Assembly: GCA_013396915.1 (NCBI GenBank)
Contig: VWZL01002573.1
Location: 1,800,323-1,864,322 of the forward strand
DNA length: 64,000 bases
Reading direction: 5' to 3'
DNA from: Stercorarius parasiticus
Taxonomy: Eukaryota; Chordata; Aves; Charadriiformes; Stercorariidae
Shown one piece after another: positions 23,255 to 34,988 of this stretch. Below the pieces are notes generated by a model that ran no database searches, was not told where the DNA came from, and saw nothing but the letters and a program-made list of their open reading frames with translations. The position numbers were made by a program, and so were the translations under genes. Each line of letters starts with the position of its first letter. Positions within the stretch are counted from its first letter, which is position 1.

Positions 23255-25387
23255 AAACACAAGAGCTGAGAAAATTCCATGAAGCTGCATGAGAGCGGTT
23301 TTGGAAACCTTCCCAGTTAGAAAATTTCTCACAAGCAAGGAAACTCGCGTTTTAGAGAGATAAACACTTAAATTCTTATATATCATACAAATATGCCTAT
23401 CAAAGGTTTTTCAAGTGCTTAGACTATAGCTACAAATCAAATGGAGGACTCTGAAGGTATTTTAAAACAATATGTCATCTAATTTTAAGCCAATCAACAT
23501 GATGAGTCTGATGGTCGTTTCTCATAAACATATGCTCACTACCAATTCTAAAAGTTGGGGTTTTTTTAAGTTTGAAATTAGAAAGTATCTTTCGCATTGC
23601 ATATTATGTTGGTTTCAGAATAATATGGTGTAGGATTAAAAAACGGAATTTATGTCTACATCTTATCAGTGGATAATGGAAGGAAGTACCTCTCTATTTC
23701 AAACTTTTTACTAATATTCGAAAAAGAAAAATCCTACAAGAACCACATTTATGCTCGCAGATATGCATAAGAGCATCCTGCAAAGCTGGAGGGTTTCTCT
23801 GCTCCCTGACGGAGAGGTGCTGAGTTGTTACCCCAGCCTGGGGCTTGCCAGCTCCTGAAGGCAGAAGTCTTGTGCTCAGATGTGCTGGAGCTCACTCCAT
23901 CCATGTGTGCCACAGATATGAGCGCGAGAGTAGTTTTTGGCACTAGGAGGGCTTTTCGCTTTCAGTCCCCTTTTGAATTGCTCCCACTGGCTATGGTGGA
24001 TCTGCATCGTTCTCACCGGCGTCCCCTCAGAACTTAAAAGGTGTCTCCATACCCAGGGGACAATTCAGTACTGGTCTCCTCTTGGTCTTCCCAGAAGCAA
24101 TGATGGTGCTGACGGTGTACACATTCATGCTTATTCATGACTGAGAAAGATTTATTTTTTTTTTCCTAGGGAAAGAAAACCTGAGGAGTCGTCTCTGCTT
24201 CCACTGCTGCATTGCAGAGGTCAGAGAAAAACAGTAAAACTCTGAAATTTAATGGTAATGGAGTATATCCATTTCAGTTTGTGAGTGGTGTCCAGAGCAG
24301 ATTAAGGAAAAAAAGAGTCATATTTCAAAGGCAAAGGAGACCCTGGGTATGCTGGTGTGTGCTCTTGAGGGGAAAATCAGTACATCAAGGCTCAGGTATT
24401 TTGTAGCACCTTTATTTTCTCTTGCAGGTGGTGACAGAGAACGGATGTGGCCGGAGTCCAGCCAGCTTCAATAGATCAACTCCTTTTATCAGTTTTATGA
24501 TACCGAGTTTACTTAATATCACGTGAAACAAAGTAAATGCCCGTTTGAAAAGGCTGGGTTACTGCTAAGCTAATGAACGTGCTGTATCTCCTCTGTGCCC
24601 GTGGGTATTTACCCCCACCTCTGCACCCACCGGCATTTTTCTCTTTCCCTTCTTGGCTTCAGTTGCTTTGACCAAAAGACACCTTCACAAATCAAATGGC
24701 TCCATGTGCAGTCTTTCCTGGCAACAGAAGCAACAAGTTTTGCAACAGGAAAAAGTACAAGAAGAAAATGTGTGTGGGCACAGATCTGGAAGGAGGACTC
24801 AAAATCTGGGCTGAATCTAACGTCCAGTGCAAGGTTGTCTTTTCAATCTTTGTGAGATTTGGCCCAGGTCCTAGGTCTAGCGTTCATCCGGGCTATTATA
24901 ATAAGCTGTTGGCTCTCGGTCTGCATTTTGCCCAGACATATATTCAGATATAAATATTTGAAGATCTTTCCTCCTTTAAATTAATTTTCAGTTTTGTAGT
25001 AGATCAATGGTAAGGGAAAAAAAGCGATGGTAGTGGAGATTGTGAAGAGATGGGCACTGGTAGCTTTGATGATGTCTCCAGCATTTTTTGACTGTTGAAA
25101 ACATCACATTTCCATTTAATCTAATGCAACTGGGTCTGATCTCATCCCTCATTTGTGCCCATCATAAGGCTGTCACGCATTTTGATACAATAAGAATATT
25201 CTTAGGATCACTGAAATTGCCAAATCCGATTATGCCGATAGTAGGTTAACCCAGTATCGTGCCCTCAATTATAGTTACTGCCATCTACAAACAGGGAAAC
25301 CTCCTGGCTATGAAGCAACAGTGGCTGTTTCTTTTTCATACGCTTTATGTATTGTAAAGATAGTTAATACACATAGAAGAGTTTAAT
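23255..25387. other. unique non-coding stretch
   Basis: No recognised gene or transposon. Good isolated splice-acceptor-like tracts occur (for example CTCTTGCAG near 24421-24428), but I find no matching donor at exon distance. Confidence 0.6.
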
Positions 25388-25459
25388 CCTTTCTTTTTTC
25401 TTTTTTCTTTTCTTCTATCTTTCTTTTTTCTTTTCTTCTTTTTCTTTCTTTTTTTTTTC
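25388..25459. repeat. polypyrimidine (CT/T) tract
   Basis: About 72 bp with only a single purine, built from irregular TTTTC and TTCTT units. A partial internal duplication is visible (TTTTCTTTTCTTCT occurs twice). It is simple sequence. Confidence 0.9.
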
Positions 25460-27636
25460 AAAATTTTAAAATACTTTGGCTCAGTAACGTTTTTGATCCA
25501 AAAAAAAAAAGGGTAAGTTCATTTATTATCTAGGAGAGGACCCTGAAGGTGGTTAAACGGGGAGAAGTGAAGCAATTGGGCACAGCTATTTCAGAAGCCT
25601 CCGTTACAGTTTATGCGCATTTCGCCTGGCAAGGCGTGAGTATCCTTTGAAAAGGAAAACGTCACCAATAACTTATGAAGTAAGTTGGTGAAAAAAAAAA
25701 CCAACCTTGGCCCCTGCCAACCCCAACAAACTGGAATATTAATAAAAATGGAATTTTTACCCTTTCTACAGAATAAGCTCAACATATGGATCTGGACACA
25801 GTACCTACCAGCACTCCCCGAAGCCAGCAGGGATCCTTGTATTATAAAAATAGAATCACATTTCAGGCTTGAGTGTGTTACACAGCAACAGTTCCTGTTG
25901 AGAGCACCTCCCAGCATCCAGCTCCATGATTTAAAAAGCAAAAAAAAAGCTTACGTAGTGCTGATTAATGGAAAGGCCTGGGTATACTGGTGGGTCTGGA
26001 AAGCATCTTGCAATGTTTGACAGCCAAGATGTTTCTTATTCTGATGGGATTTGATCATTGTTTATGAAATTCTATGAGTGACATAGCATCACTTCAAATG
26101 CACTGCTGTTTTTATACTAGCATTACAGCTGGTCGAATAATTTGGATAATAAAGTTGTTTTGGCAATAACGCTTCATATTCATCCAGAGTTCTTATCAAC
26201 ATTTTCATTTATTAATATTCCTTGTCAGAATTCTTATCAATATTTTTCCACATTTGGTTTTCTTTAAAAAAACCCTCTGAATTAAACTGGCATTAATGCA
26301 AACCAAAGCAGTTGATTTATTTGAAATGGTGACATCATTTTACTCCAATCTGTAAAGGTTTACTCTTTGCTTAAATTTAAGTCTCCCCACTGACTTCAAC
26401 AAGAATATTTCTAGCTTGGCATGTGCCTGTTTAAAATATATGTAGGCCACCTAATTTTCATTTCTATCTCCACATGTACACCTATCTGTCCTTGGGCATG
26501 TGTGCGCAGACGTGTATTCCTCAGTTCGCCATGTTCGTTCCTGCTTTTTTTTCTTCTCCATCTCCACAGTAGATGCTTGTCAGCTGATGTAATTAAAGCT
26601 TTCTATGCACATTTGAGGGAAATATTTACCATTGCTTTCTTATTAATGAAAAATGGGATTCAAGGAAAAAAATAAAAAGAGCAATACAAGGAAATTAAGG
26701 TTATTAAGAATTATAATAACCTGTCTCAAAATTTCCGCAAAAGAGAAAAAAAAAAAACTTAAAACAATCTCCCTACTACTTGTATGGGTGAGTAACACAC
26801 TTTTGCTGTGAAGGGAGAGTGCAAATCTGCCCTGAAACAGAACAAGAGGTAGGTTTCATACAGCAGCATTTGCTCTACCAGAGATCAAGACCAGCCACCT
26901 ACTAGAAGGAGCTACTTAGACCGCAAGGAAAGCTGAGGACCCACCTGGAGAAAGCAGGGAAGGGCTTGGACTTCCTACAATAATTATTAGCACAGGCGAA
27001 TGAAGATATTCTGTGGATGAACAGAGTATCGCAGGCTGAACTTGATCGATTCTATGTGGAGGGTTAATAATTTATCATTAAGGAATAAACTGTAAAGGAA
27101 TTTATACCATCAGCTCATGCAGTGGGGATAAAAGGAGGAGATATTTTGTTTAGTCCTGTTTGTACAACAGTAAAATTTGGATTAATTTACAACAGCAGTT
27201 CAATGGAGATGCCTGATCCATAGAGGGAGGTGAGGCAAGGAGGGAACCATGGAGCAAATGTAATTGTCTTGAAAGCTGTGGATTAATAGGAACAAGCCCG
27301 GGAGAGTGTCCTCCCCTGCCTGCCTTGAGCCACTGTGTTCAGCCCAGCCCCTGCTTCTACCACAGTATAAAATTCTCACCAGAGCTCACTCAGAAAGAAC
27401 TAGATGTAAATATGTATCTTCAGCTGAAATATAGCAGAAGTTGTACAAACCCCAGCATGCTAACATCTGTCACAGCTACTTTACATTAAGATTTTCAGAA
27501 ACTTGTGTTACAGCTCAGCCATCAGATTTGATTTTCCTATCACCTTGAACACCTAAAAAGATTTTGGAGGCATATCTATAAAAAAAAATAATGTATTTAA
27601 ATTTAAAGTGATGGAAGTGCTGTTGGTTGAGCCTTA
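25460..27636. other. unique non-coding stretch
   Basis: No recognised gene. A segment near 26368-26440 (TTAAATTTAAGTC, CACTGACTTCAA, GGCATGTGCC) faintly recalls the palindromic element at 45247-45373 but is too diverged to call. Confidence 0.55.
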
Positions 27637-27702
27637 TCTAGCTCATACTTAAGCATGTGCTAAACTTCACCCATATAAACAACCCCAGAATTGACAGCAG
27701 GG
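27637..27702 (-). mobile_element. probable half copy of the palindromic MITE-like element at 45 kb
   Basis: Compared with the reverse complement of the right arm of the 45247-45373 element, about 32 of the first 51 positions agree without gaps, including ACTTA, GTGCT.AACTT and CCCA, followed by a TTGA core. That is well above the quarter expected by chance but not proof. Only one arm and the centre are visible; the other arm is missing or unrecognisable. Confidence 0.4.
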
Positions 27703-28094
27703 CTTCAGAATGCCATTTTGCGCCTCGGAATATCGAAAAATGCGTCTGGTTTAAAAATATCCATGAGCCTAACCAGCACAGCACAATGCAAAGTGTGTCA
27801 GGCCACTGACAGAGCGCCAAATGCAGGAAAAATGTATGTAGAGCATCACTTGCAGGGAGGAAGGATGGGTGAGTGTCATTCATAACATTGCTCGCATATA
27901 AAACTCTTTGTAGTAGCCTTTGCTTGTGCCGCTGCTCTCGGTGACGCCGCCTGTGACACACCACTCTTCCTTGGTGATGGCGATAGCTGCAACAGCAGGG
28001 GACGGAGCTGAAACAGAGGAAGCAACTACAAGCGATACCCATAGGTAAAAATTATGAAAACATATTCAGCAGTTACAGTTTCTTCAGTCTATCG
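27703..28094. other. unique non-coding stretch
   Basis: No gene or repeat recognised. The minus-strand frame that crosses it (27638-28042) has cysteine-rich residues at its start but no family signature. Confidence 0.55.
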
Positions 28095-28345
28095 GCTACA
28101 TAAAAGGCATTTAAAAAAGAAGCCTAAATACATATTTAACCAATTGACCAGAATGGCACTGAAGGAGTTTTAACATATTTTGAAAAATTGCCTAAATACA
28201 TATTTACCCAATAGACTGGAACAGCTCCTTCAGAGTCTCTCTGGTCTCTTGGGTACATAATACGTGTTTTTAAAAACTGCCTGACTATATATTTACCCAA
28301 TAGACCAGAACAGCTATTAAGTAAATAATACGCATTATGTAACTG
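28095..28345 (+). repeat. diverged local tandem array, ~70-90 bp unit
   Basis: Three units are readable, with their cores starting at 28123, 28191 and 28280: CCTAAATACATATTTA then CCAATTGACCAGAA, the same with CCCAATAGACTGGAACAGCT, and CCTGACTATATATTTACCCA then ATAGACCAGAACAGCT. Each core is preceded by a TTTAAAAAA/TTTTGAAAAA-type segment. The second and third inter-unit regions share TACATAATACG-like sequence, and a partial fourth unit ends near 28345. Unit spacing is 68 and 89 bp. The variable spacing and divergence indicate an old local duplication rather than a satellite. Confidence 0.75.
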
Positions 28346-29979
28346 TCGATGATTTTTTTTTCATTCCTTTGAAAAAATAATATGAAAAACAAATGCAAAG
28401 AAGACAAAAAATTAAATATAAATATTTATTAAGCTTGCGAAAGGTCTGGAGTCTGCACTTGGTTTATGTATGTCACATTGTAGGAAAAAAAAATCTCAGA
28501 TCACTAGTGCGCTTGTGTGTGCGCGTGTTTAAAGTACAGGGCATTGTCAAGTACATCAGAGCCTGGGGTGCTTAATATAGAAGATAGAACAGCAGCTGGG
28601 AGTTGGAAAGGTCTGGCAGAAGAGAGAGGGGGGAAAAAAAAGGGAAGATATGAATCATAAATTCCCAGGAAGGATGGGTAAATCAAGCAGTTAAATTTTG
28701 AGAAAGCCTAAAGATAGTGCATGAAACACTGCAAAAAAAAAGAGGGAGTGTTGGCATTGTGGCATCCGAGACCTGTGTATCAATACTTCAATATACTATA
28801 CAGACGGGTTATAGTCACCGAGTACAAATTGTCCTCTCCCCTCCGTACTTGCCTTAACAGAAAATCATCAGTCCTGTTTGCTGAAGTATTAAGGACCAAT
28901 ATTTTCTACCATGAAAAGAGTCGCAGAATGATATAACAACCAGAATGATTTTTCATTAAATCTTCATATACGTTTTAAACAATTAAATTAATTACAATTG
29001 ATAATGTATTCTGATTGGGATTCTTTTCCCCAGTGAAACAATTCACTTCTGAAATCAAATTCGTGAAAGCTTACTGATTTCTTTTTGATTTGAACATGTT
29101 TCGGACTGTTTTGAGATCAGAGGGGAGTGAATCTGTCTTGCTCTCACTCTCTGTCCTGCAGCATAGTGAAGGAAAAGCAACAGAAAGTCTGGGAGAGAGA
29201 TAACATTCATCTTTGAAAGCAACGCTGTCAATTCAGTATTTACTGGTGGGTTTTTTTAAGTTCAAAAGCTCCCAGTGCGTGGGGGAAGCAAGGGAGACTC
29301 CTCATGCTTTGTACAGACCCCCAGGTTGGCAAGGGATGAAAAGTGGCCAGGAATTGATGAAACCAGAGAATGGAAATTTTACTACAGCCATATTTTTTCC
29401 CATAGACAAAGTCTCTATTTCCTGGCCCGGCCTCATTTTTCGGTGAAATTTCTCTTCCACCCATACAGATTGAAAATTCTGTGTTATCTGGTTGGTCAGC
29501 AGACACAGACTTGTTGGCACAAGGCACGACATGGTCTGTACCAGACAGCAGAGGTCCCGCAAATGTGGTGGATTAACGCTTTCCCTGGGCTGACCCCTTC
29601 AAGTGAGAAGCTGAGTAAACTTGTCGTGATGAACCACCTCCTGCACTGCTTTTACAGCTTCCAGGATATTACTACAAGATCTGCTGTGTGCAGGGGAGGT
29701 AGTAGAGGCGAGGGAACTAACGACAGTGAAAGAGGAGCTTCAGGACACTTCACCTTTCCTTTATTTTTATTTCAAGCCCATAAAAGAAGTGCATAACACA
29801 ACGGCTGCTCATCAGTTCAGTATCACTGGTGATGCAGTCAGCAAGAGGTTTTTGGCTATTTCGCTATTTTACCTCATTAAACCCTTAACTATATCAGCCA
29901 AAGCTCACCTCTTAATTTATTTAATGACCTACTGAATCTCATTAATAACATAACCACGATAGAATGTGGCTGCTCTCAA
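28346..29979. other. unique non-coding stretch
   Basis: No recognised gene or transposon. A strong acceptor-like tract (CTCTCACTCTCTGTCCTGCAG, ending near 29161) lacks a convincing downstream donor. The 173-codon frame at 29275-29796 overlaps two open minus-strand frames and has no domain signature. Confidence 0.6.
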
Positions 29980-30067
29980 CCAAGAGCCCACTGTCGATAC
30001 TGACACCATGGCTGGACCCTAAGCCAAGAGCTCACTGGCCGTGCTGGCACCATGCCCGAGCAGGCAT
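29980..30067 (+). repeat. 44-bp direct tandem duplication
   Basis: Two adjacent units begin CCAAGAGC at 29980 and 30024. Both read CCAAGAGCyCACTG, then a variable GTCGATAC/GCCGTGC segment, then TGrCACCATG. A much weaker third unit may follow near 30095. The surrounding 300 bp is GC-richer than the flanks. Confidence 0.7.
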
Positions 30068-30690
30068 GGTTTTCCTGGAGGACCAAGGGTCTTCACACAT
30101 CGGGTACCGCCACGGCAGGTTGCTTGGCCATGGTCCCTCCCAGCAGATCCTCCCACGCCCTCGCTCGGGCTGGGGCTATGTTTCCCCACCGCACATGATC
30201 TTTGTTTGGAAGGGGCAAAGGAGAATTCTGGAAAATTACCAACCCCCCCACACCTTCTGTTGTCCAGAGAGCCCATTATCTTATTTCATATGTGCTACTA
30301 AACAACCATCAGCTACTTTTGCAGTCACTACCGACTTCATCTAGGCTTTGACTCGGCAGCTGATGGGTGAAAGCATCTATATCCCATGGCTATCCCTGTA
30401 CTCTACAGTTTCCATTTCCTGAGCTTTTTAAGCGAGAATCTGCTATGTTAGAAACAGTAAATTGAAGGTAGCATTAATCAGTGCATCTATCTTATCCGTA
30501 AAGTTTAGAATGAATATATATTTATATCTATATCTAGCTATCTATTTGTTAAAGTAGGGCATTACTTTTGTTGTATCATTTCCAAACTCGCTATTCACTA
30601 TTTAGCAGCCTTCCTGCAAGACACAAAATCCATTGTGTAATAATTTCTAGCAGACTGCAGGAGTGTAAAAGTAGACAGTGTTTCCTTCAA
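30068..30690. other. unique non-coding stretch, GC-richer at its start
   Basis: From 30068 to about 30290 the sequence is GC-rich with several CpGs and overlapping chance frames on both strands. After that it becomes AT-rich, with an ATATATTTATATCTATATC tract near 30513-30533. No gene recognised. Confidence 0.55.
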
Positions 30691-30790
30691 AAATGGAATC
30701 ATCTTTCACAGATGTAGATGTGTACTTGTTATGCCAAGATGAGACAGATGTGGCTCTATTCACTCAGGGACAGGTGCGGAGGAAGAAGAG
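30691..30790 (+). repeat. unnamed dispersed repeat, copy B
   Basis: Partner of 23156-23254, same orientation, 7.5 kb apart. The shared blocks are TCACAGATGTAGATGT, GACAGATGTG and AGGTGyGGAG. No target-site duplication or terminal repeat is visible around either copy. Confidence 0.6.
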
Positions 30791-31685
30791 ATAAAACATT
30801 TGTAGAAACTGTAAGCAACTGCACCGCTGTTGTTAAATAAATAAACATTCTGCCAAAAAGAAAAAAGTTTATTTGCTTATTTTTTTCCAGAATGTTTATT
30901 TTAAGCTGCAGCTTAGCTGTGATTTATTCAGATTTATGTTCCTGTATCAATTTAAATTTATAATATGCATTCTATATATAAACATCTGTTTGTATGTAAG
31001 CAGGGGAAGGTACATTGGCACACACGAAGAGCACGTATGCGCATACACACATACGCACACAGTACCTACAAAATAGACACAGGGGCACATGCACACAGAC
31101 TAATCGGGTGAAGAATGGGAAAATATTTTATTAATATAATGATGCTCTGTGCGTGCATGTGAAGGGGTGGGAGGGAGAAGAGAAGCAGATGCTCTGTTGC
31201 CTACCAAGGATTAAGCCGATTCAAGCTCCACGTTGCAGGACCAACTGTAGAAAAGCCTAATTGCCCTTTGACCACATGGACACCAACAGGAAACATCCAT
31301 ACAGAGACTTCCAGAGATATCTTTGGAGAAAAGGGTAAAATGGTTTGGACCCTATGAAAGAGCTTTAAACTGGATAAACGTTAGTTCCTGATGTCAAAGC
31401 CCCGGCGTTGCTGGGAAGAGGGTCTGCAGCAGGGCAGCCTGATGCCGGGGGTCACCACAGGGAGGGAGCGCAGCACAGAATGGGGACAGGAGGCGGCGAT
31501 TCAGGTGTTGATCGATTTATTGTATTTATTACTGCTTTCTCTGTCTTGGTTTGGTTTTGTTTCATTTTCTTCTGTTAGTCTTCAGTCCAAGGTGCCTGTG
31601 AATTTGCCCTAGAAAGTGTCAAACCTGAGTACACTTGGCACTGAGACTTGCTCAGCCAGACAGGATGGGAATGCACTACAGTGGC
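30791..31685. other. unique non-coding stretch with a CA-rich run
   Basis: Contains a CA-rich interrupted simple tract near 31017-31100 (CACAC, ACACATACGCACAC units). No gene recognised. Confidence 0.6.
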
Positions 31686-31818
31686 TTTGATGGGGCTTTG
31701 AGCAACTTGGTCTAGTAGAAGGTATCCCTGCCCATGGAAGGGGGGCATTGGAACTGGATGATCTTTAAGGTCCCTTCTAACCCAAGCCATTCTATGATTC
31801 TGTTCTATGATTCTATGA
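31686..31818 (+). mobile_element. CR1 LINE, 3' tail fragment
   Basis: About 130 bp of CR1 3' UTR: GGGGCTTTGAGCAACTTGGT, then GTATCCCTGCCCATGG, then GGATGATCTTTAAGGTCCCT, ending in a tail ATTCTATGATTCTG then TTCTATGATTCTATGA made of 8-bp ATTCTATG units. It is heavily 5'-truncated and carries no coding part. It is of a different CR1 subfamily from the copy at 7.4 kb, judging by the 'gagcaacttggtctagt' UTR. Confidence 0.95.
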
Positions 31819-32636
31819 CATCCCCAGAGAAAAGCAAAAGCCACCTCAGCGAAGGGGTGATGGGCAGATAGCAGTAGCTTCTCCTCTGACCACAAGAAAT
31901 CACCATGCGTGGGCTGTAGACACCAATATCTGCCATGTTTCCCTTGGAGACTACCGCGTTTTCCTCATCCTTAGACTTGGGAGCCATCAATGAGAATTTC
32001 GTGATGAAAGGAGGAACGTTTTGTCATCTGGGGAATATATAGTTCTCTTGATAGCTACTGTAGACTTGGGAGGCTGGGGCCAAGTTTCCTGGTCCATGAA
32101 GAGAATTCAGAGTAGTCATAAACTGTGAAAAAAAATGGCCAAGGGAGGCTTTATCCTGCAAGGGAGTGTGGCTAACCCTGTCCTGACCTCCCCTCTCCTG
32201 GAGCACAGACCTGCTGCTCACTGGCCAACTCCTCCTTGCCAGGAAGGTCCCTCTGGGCCACTGATTTTTTGCATTAACCGGATTTCAGGCGCTCTGCATG
32301 AGGTCATCGAGCAGGAGGAGACCAGGCAGAGGGAGCCTGGAGATGTTTATCCTGAGCTTTTGCTGCATCACTTTGGAGAGCCCATGTGTTCCCTGCAAAA
32401 CTGCTCTTCAACAGGGAGTCCTCAAATCCCTCTGCTAGGGCTTGCTGAGGTCCATATTGCCAATTTGGTGCCTAACTTGATGCTCGTTTGCAAGCAGGTT
32501 CATTAAAAAGGCGGGTTCCAGGGTGCCGAGGGCCTCGTTCCTCCCAAAGGCAGCAAGTGAGGATAAGTGTAGGCAAGAGGAGAGGTGATATCATAAAACC
32601 TGGATGAAGCTGGATTACTTTTCTCTGAAATATTTA
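31819..32636. other. unique non-coding stretch
   Basis: No recognised gene. Chance frames only. Confidence 0.6.
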
Positions 32637-32813
32637 AGCGAGCCAGGGGAGGGAGGAGAGCGGGGACGACAGCGATGGCGACTGGAAGGAGGAGTGAGGA
32701 TCCACAGCTGTGAGGAGAACCGGGAAGAGGAGGGGGAGGAGAGGCAGGGACGGAGAGAGAGAGATGATGTGATTTTTTTTTTTTAAATTTTTTTTTTTTT
32801 TAAATATTAATCA
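32637..32813. repeat. GA-rich segment followed by T/A-rich run
   Basis: Roughly 135 bp of G- and A-rich sequence (GGGAGGAGAG, GGAAGAGGAGGGGGAGGAGA, AGAGAGAGA) passes into a T12-AAA-T13 run. The purine strand bias flips abruptly near 32772. Confidence 0.8.
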
Positions 32814-34856
32814 CAGCTCCGGAACAGGAATCAGGGTGGGAATCAGCAGCTGGGAGAGGGAAAGAAAATGGAAAAGATTATTTTTCATTTGAAATACATT
32901 TCTTCAATCATAACTGTGCATGGAAGTGGGAGTTTGCAGCTGGGCACAGAAGAGTGGTCCGTGGTTAGAGAAGGAGCATTTTAACCAGAACGAGCTCTGC
33001 CATCAGCTGGGCCTCCACGCAGAGGTTGGGGCTGGTGGGGGCTCTGTGGCCAAAATAAGGTGTCATTGCTCAGGGTTGTCAGCGTAACGCTCACCAGTAT
33101 CCCGCTTCTCTGCAGCACAACTACAGAAGTACTTTATTTCTGTGTCAGGACATGGAGCAAGAGGCACATTTGAAAGGAAAGTCAAGTGACTTTTACATTT
33201 CTATGAGCTTATCAGTTTAAAGGTTTCTTTATTTTTTTTTTCCCCCTCCGGCTCTTAATGGGGGGAGGAGAAAAAAAAATAGCAAGTTTGTTCACCATGT
33301 GAGGATTTGTTGTTTTTTATTTATCCTAGCTTTTATAGCTTGACCAGTGAATCCAGCTTAACAAAAACACTTCCCTTTGTAGGCTGAACATTCAAAGGCT
33401 TCACTCGTTTAAGTCCAAAGCCAGGAATCATAAAAAAAAAAATCCAGTTACTGGGGGCATAATATTAATTCTCACAAAATCTTGAGGAGCAGTGGTCATA
33501 CTCTGTTTACTTAGACTCAGAGAAATTTCTCTTCTTACATCTCTCCAGCACTGCATATACAGGACTTGCCATGTGTGTCAAGAGGAGTAGAAGAAAGTAG
33601 ACCTTGGTTTTGCTCCCCAGTGAAGCTGAGACTGCAAAGTGTGTCACAACAATATTGTCACTTCCTTTACATTTATATTTTCTACACCCAAGCACTGATT
33701 TGCTCCTTATTTAAGCAACATTTTCTTGATAAATTAAAAAAGCAGCAATAGCCATTACTGCAGGCTATATACAGCCTCTAATATCACTTAAGCATATTAC
33801 AGAATATAATATCTGGTACTTAACGACTAACTTGCATATGAAAGCTCACATAATGTCTCATAAAACCCTTAAAATGGCTTCAGTTTAAGAGTCTCTTTAA
33901 AAAAAAAAACACCTTCAGGGAATATTGTAAATGAAGTAGCACTCCAGCATTAGAAAAAAAATTCACACACTTGCAGAAATTTTTAATATAAATTGAACAC
34001 ATTAAAAATTAATTTTGCATGACCATTTCGCATTGCAGTGCCAATGCATAGTTAAGATAAGGCCTGAAGTCTTCTTTGTTTAAAGTAACATGGAAACATC
34101 TCTCCCTCTGTTATCTGTACATAATTATAATTTTCATTAATCAGAAATTGGAACCCCATCCTCTTATAATGACAGCCTCGGCTGGAGATCAATGAAACCC
34201 TACCTGTGTCGCTAAGGAAACTTGCTATAAACTTTTAGGAAACTCATTAAAGAAAGGTGTGACCTTACAATTAGGCATGGCTGTGCAGAGCGGCACTTGC
34301 ATTTATATCGTATGTTAGTCAGGGAGAAGAATTTGGTTTGTTGGGAAAATAGATGTTCTCTTTTGTGAGACTTAACTAGTAGAAATCTTGCAGATTTTTC
34401 AGTGACGTCAATTGTCGGCTTTGAAGACTCAGCTGACACAAATGTTGGGATTGAAGATGCTAAACGAAGAAGCAGTTTGTATTACAGTATTACTCTTCAG
34501 TGGGGAGTATACATGGAAAAGACCTTTACCAATTTTCCTCCTCTTTCGCAGCTTTTTGATTGGACTCATGTCCAGAGCTGTGCAGCAAGGAATTCCCTCA
34601 GCAGGCATTGGGCGCAATCGGACATTGACGCCTTTTGCCGCGTGGGAGACGCTCTGATGGACATGGTGCCAGCAGCTTGCTGTGCTGGTAGGAGCACCTG
34701 GAGATTCATGTTCTGCACCTCTGGTGACCGGCTCTTAATGATGGAGAGGTGTCCAAACCTCTCTGATGTCACCACATCACAACAGGCAATGAAGTTTTCT
34801 ACAGATGGACTTGTGTATAAGATGCTCAAAAGATTTTTCTTCTTTTAATATCCAAC
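32814..34856. other. unique non-coding stretch, possible conserved non-coding segment near 34.0-34.2 kb
   Basis: No gene recognised. The segment 33970-34200 is AT-rich with homeodomain-type motifs (TTAAAAATTAATTTTGCAT, ATTATAATTTTCATTAATCA) and little simple repeat, the texture expected of conserved non-coding DNA. That is an impression that needs alignment to test. The 148-codon frame at 34402-34848 has no known domain and abuts a CR1 tail. Confidence 0.5.
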
Positions 34857-34988
34857 ATCATAGAATCATAGAATGGTTTGGGTTGGAAGGGACCTGGAAA
34901 ATCATTTACTTTCAACCCCCTGCCATGGGCGGGGACACCACCCACTAGATCAGGTTGCTCAAAGCCCTGCCCAGCTTGGCCTTGATAT
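34857..34988 (-). mobile_element. CR1 LINE, 3' tail fragment (minus strand)
   Basis: Reverse-complement CR1 3' end: it opens with CATCATAGAATCATAGAATG (the ATTCTATG tail), then GGTTTGGGTTGGAAGGGACC, and runs to GATCAGGTTGCTCAAAGCCC and TGGCCTTGA. Only about 130 bp survive, with no coding part. Its UTR matches the same type of CR1 as 31686-31818, in opposite orientation. Confidence 0.95.

Noticed and set aside
26368..26440. Third copy of the palindromic element
   Set aside because: Only a 10-12 bp core and scattered words agree; not separable from chance.
29120..29200. Exon starting after the strong CTCTGTCCTGCAG tract
   Set aside because: No convincing donor within normal exon length downstream.
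29275..29796. 173-codon plus-strand frame
   Set aside because: Two minus-strand frames are open over the same bases and no protein family is recognisable; treated as chance.
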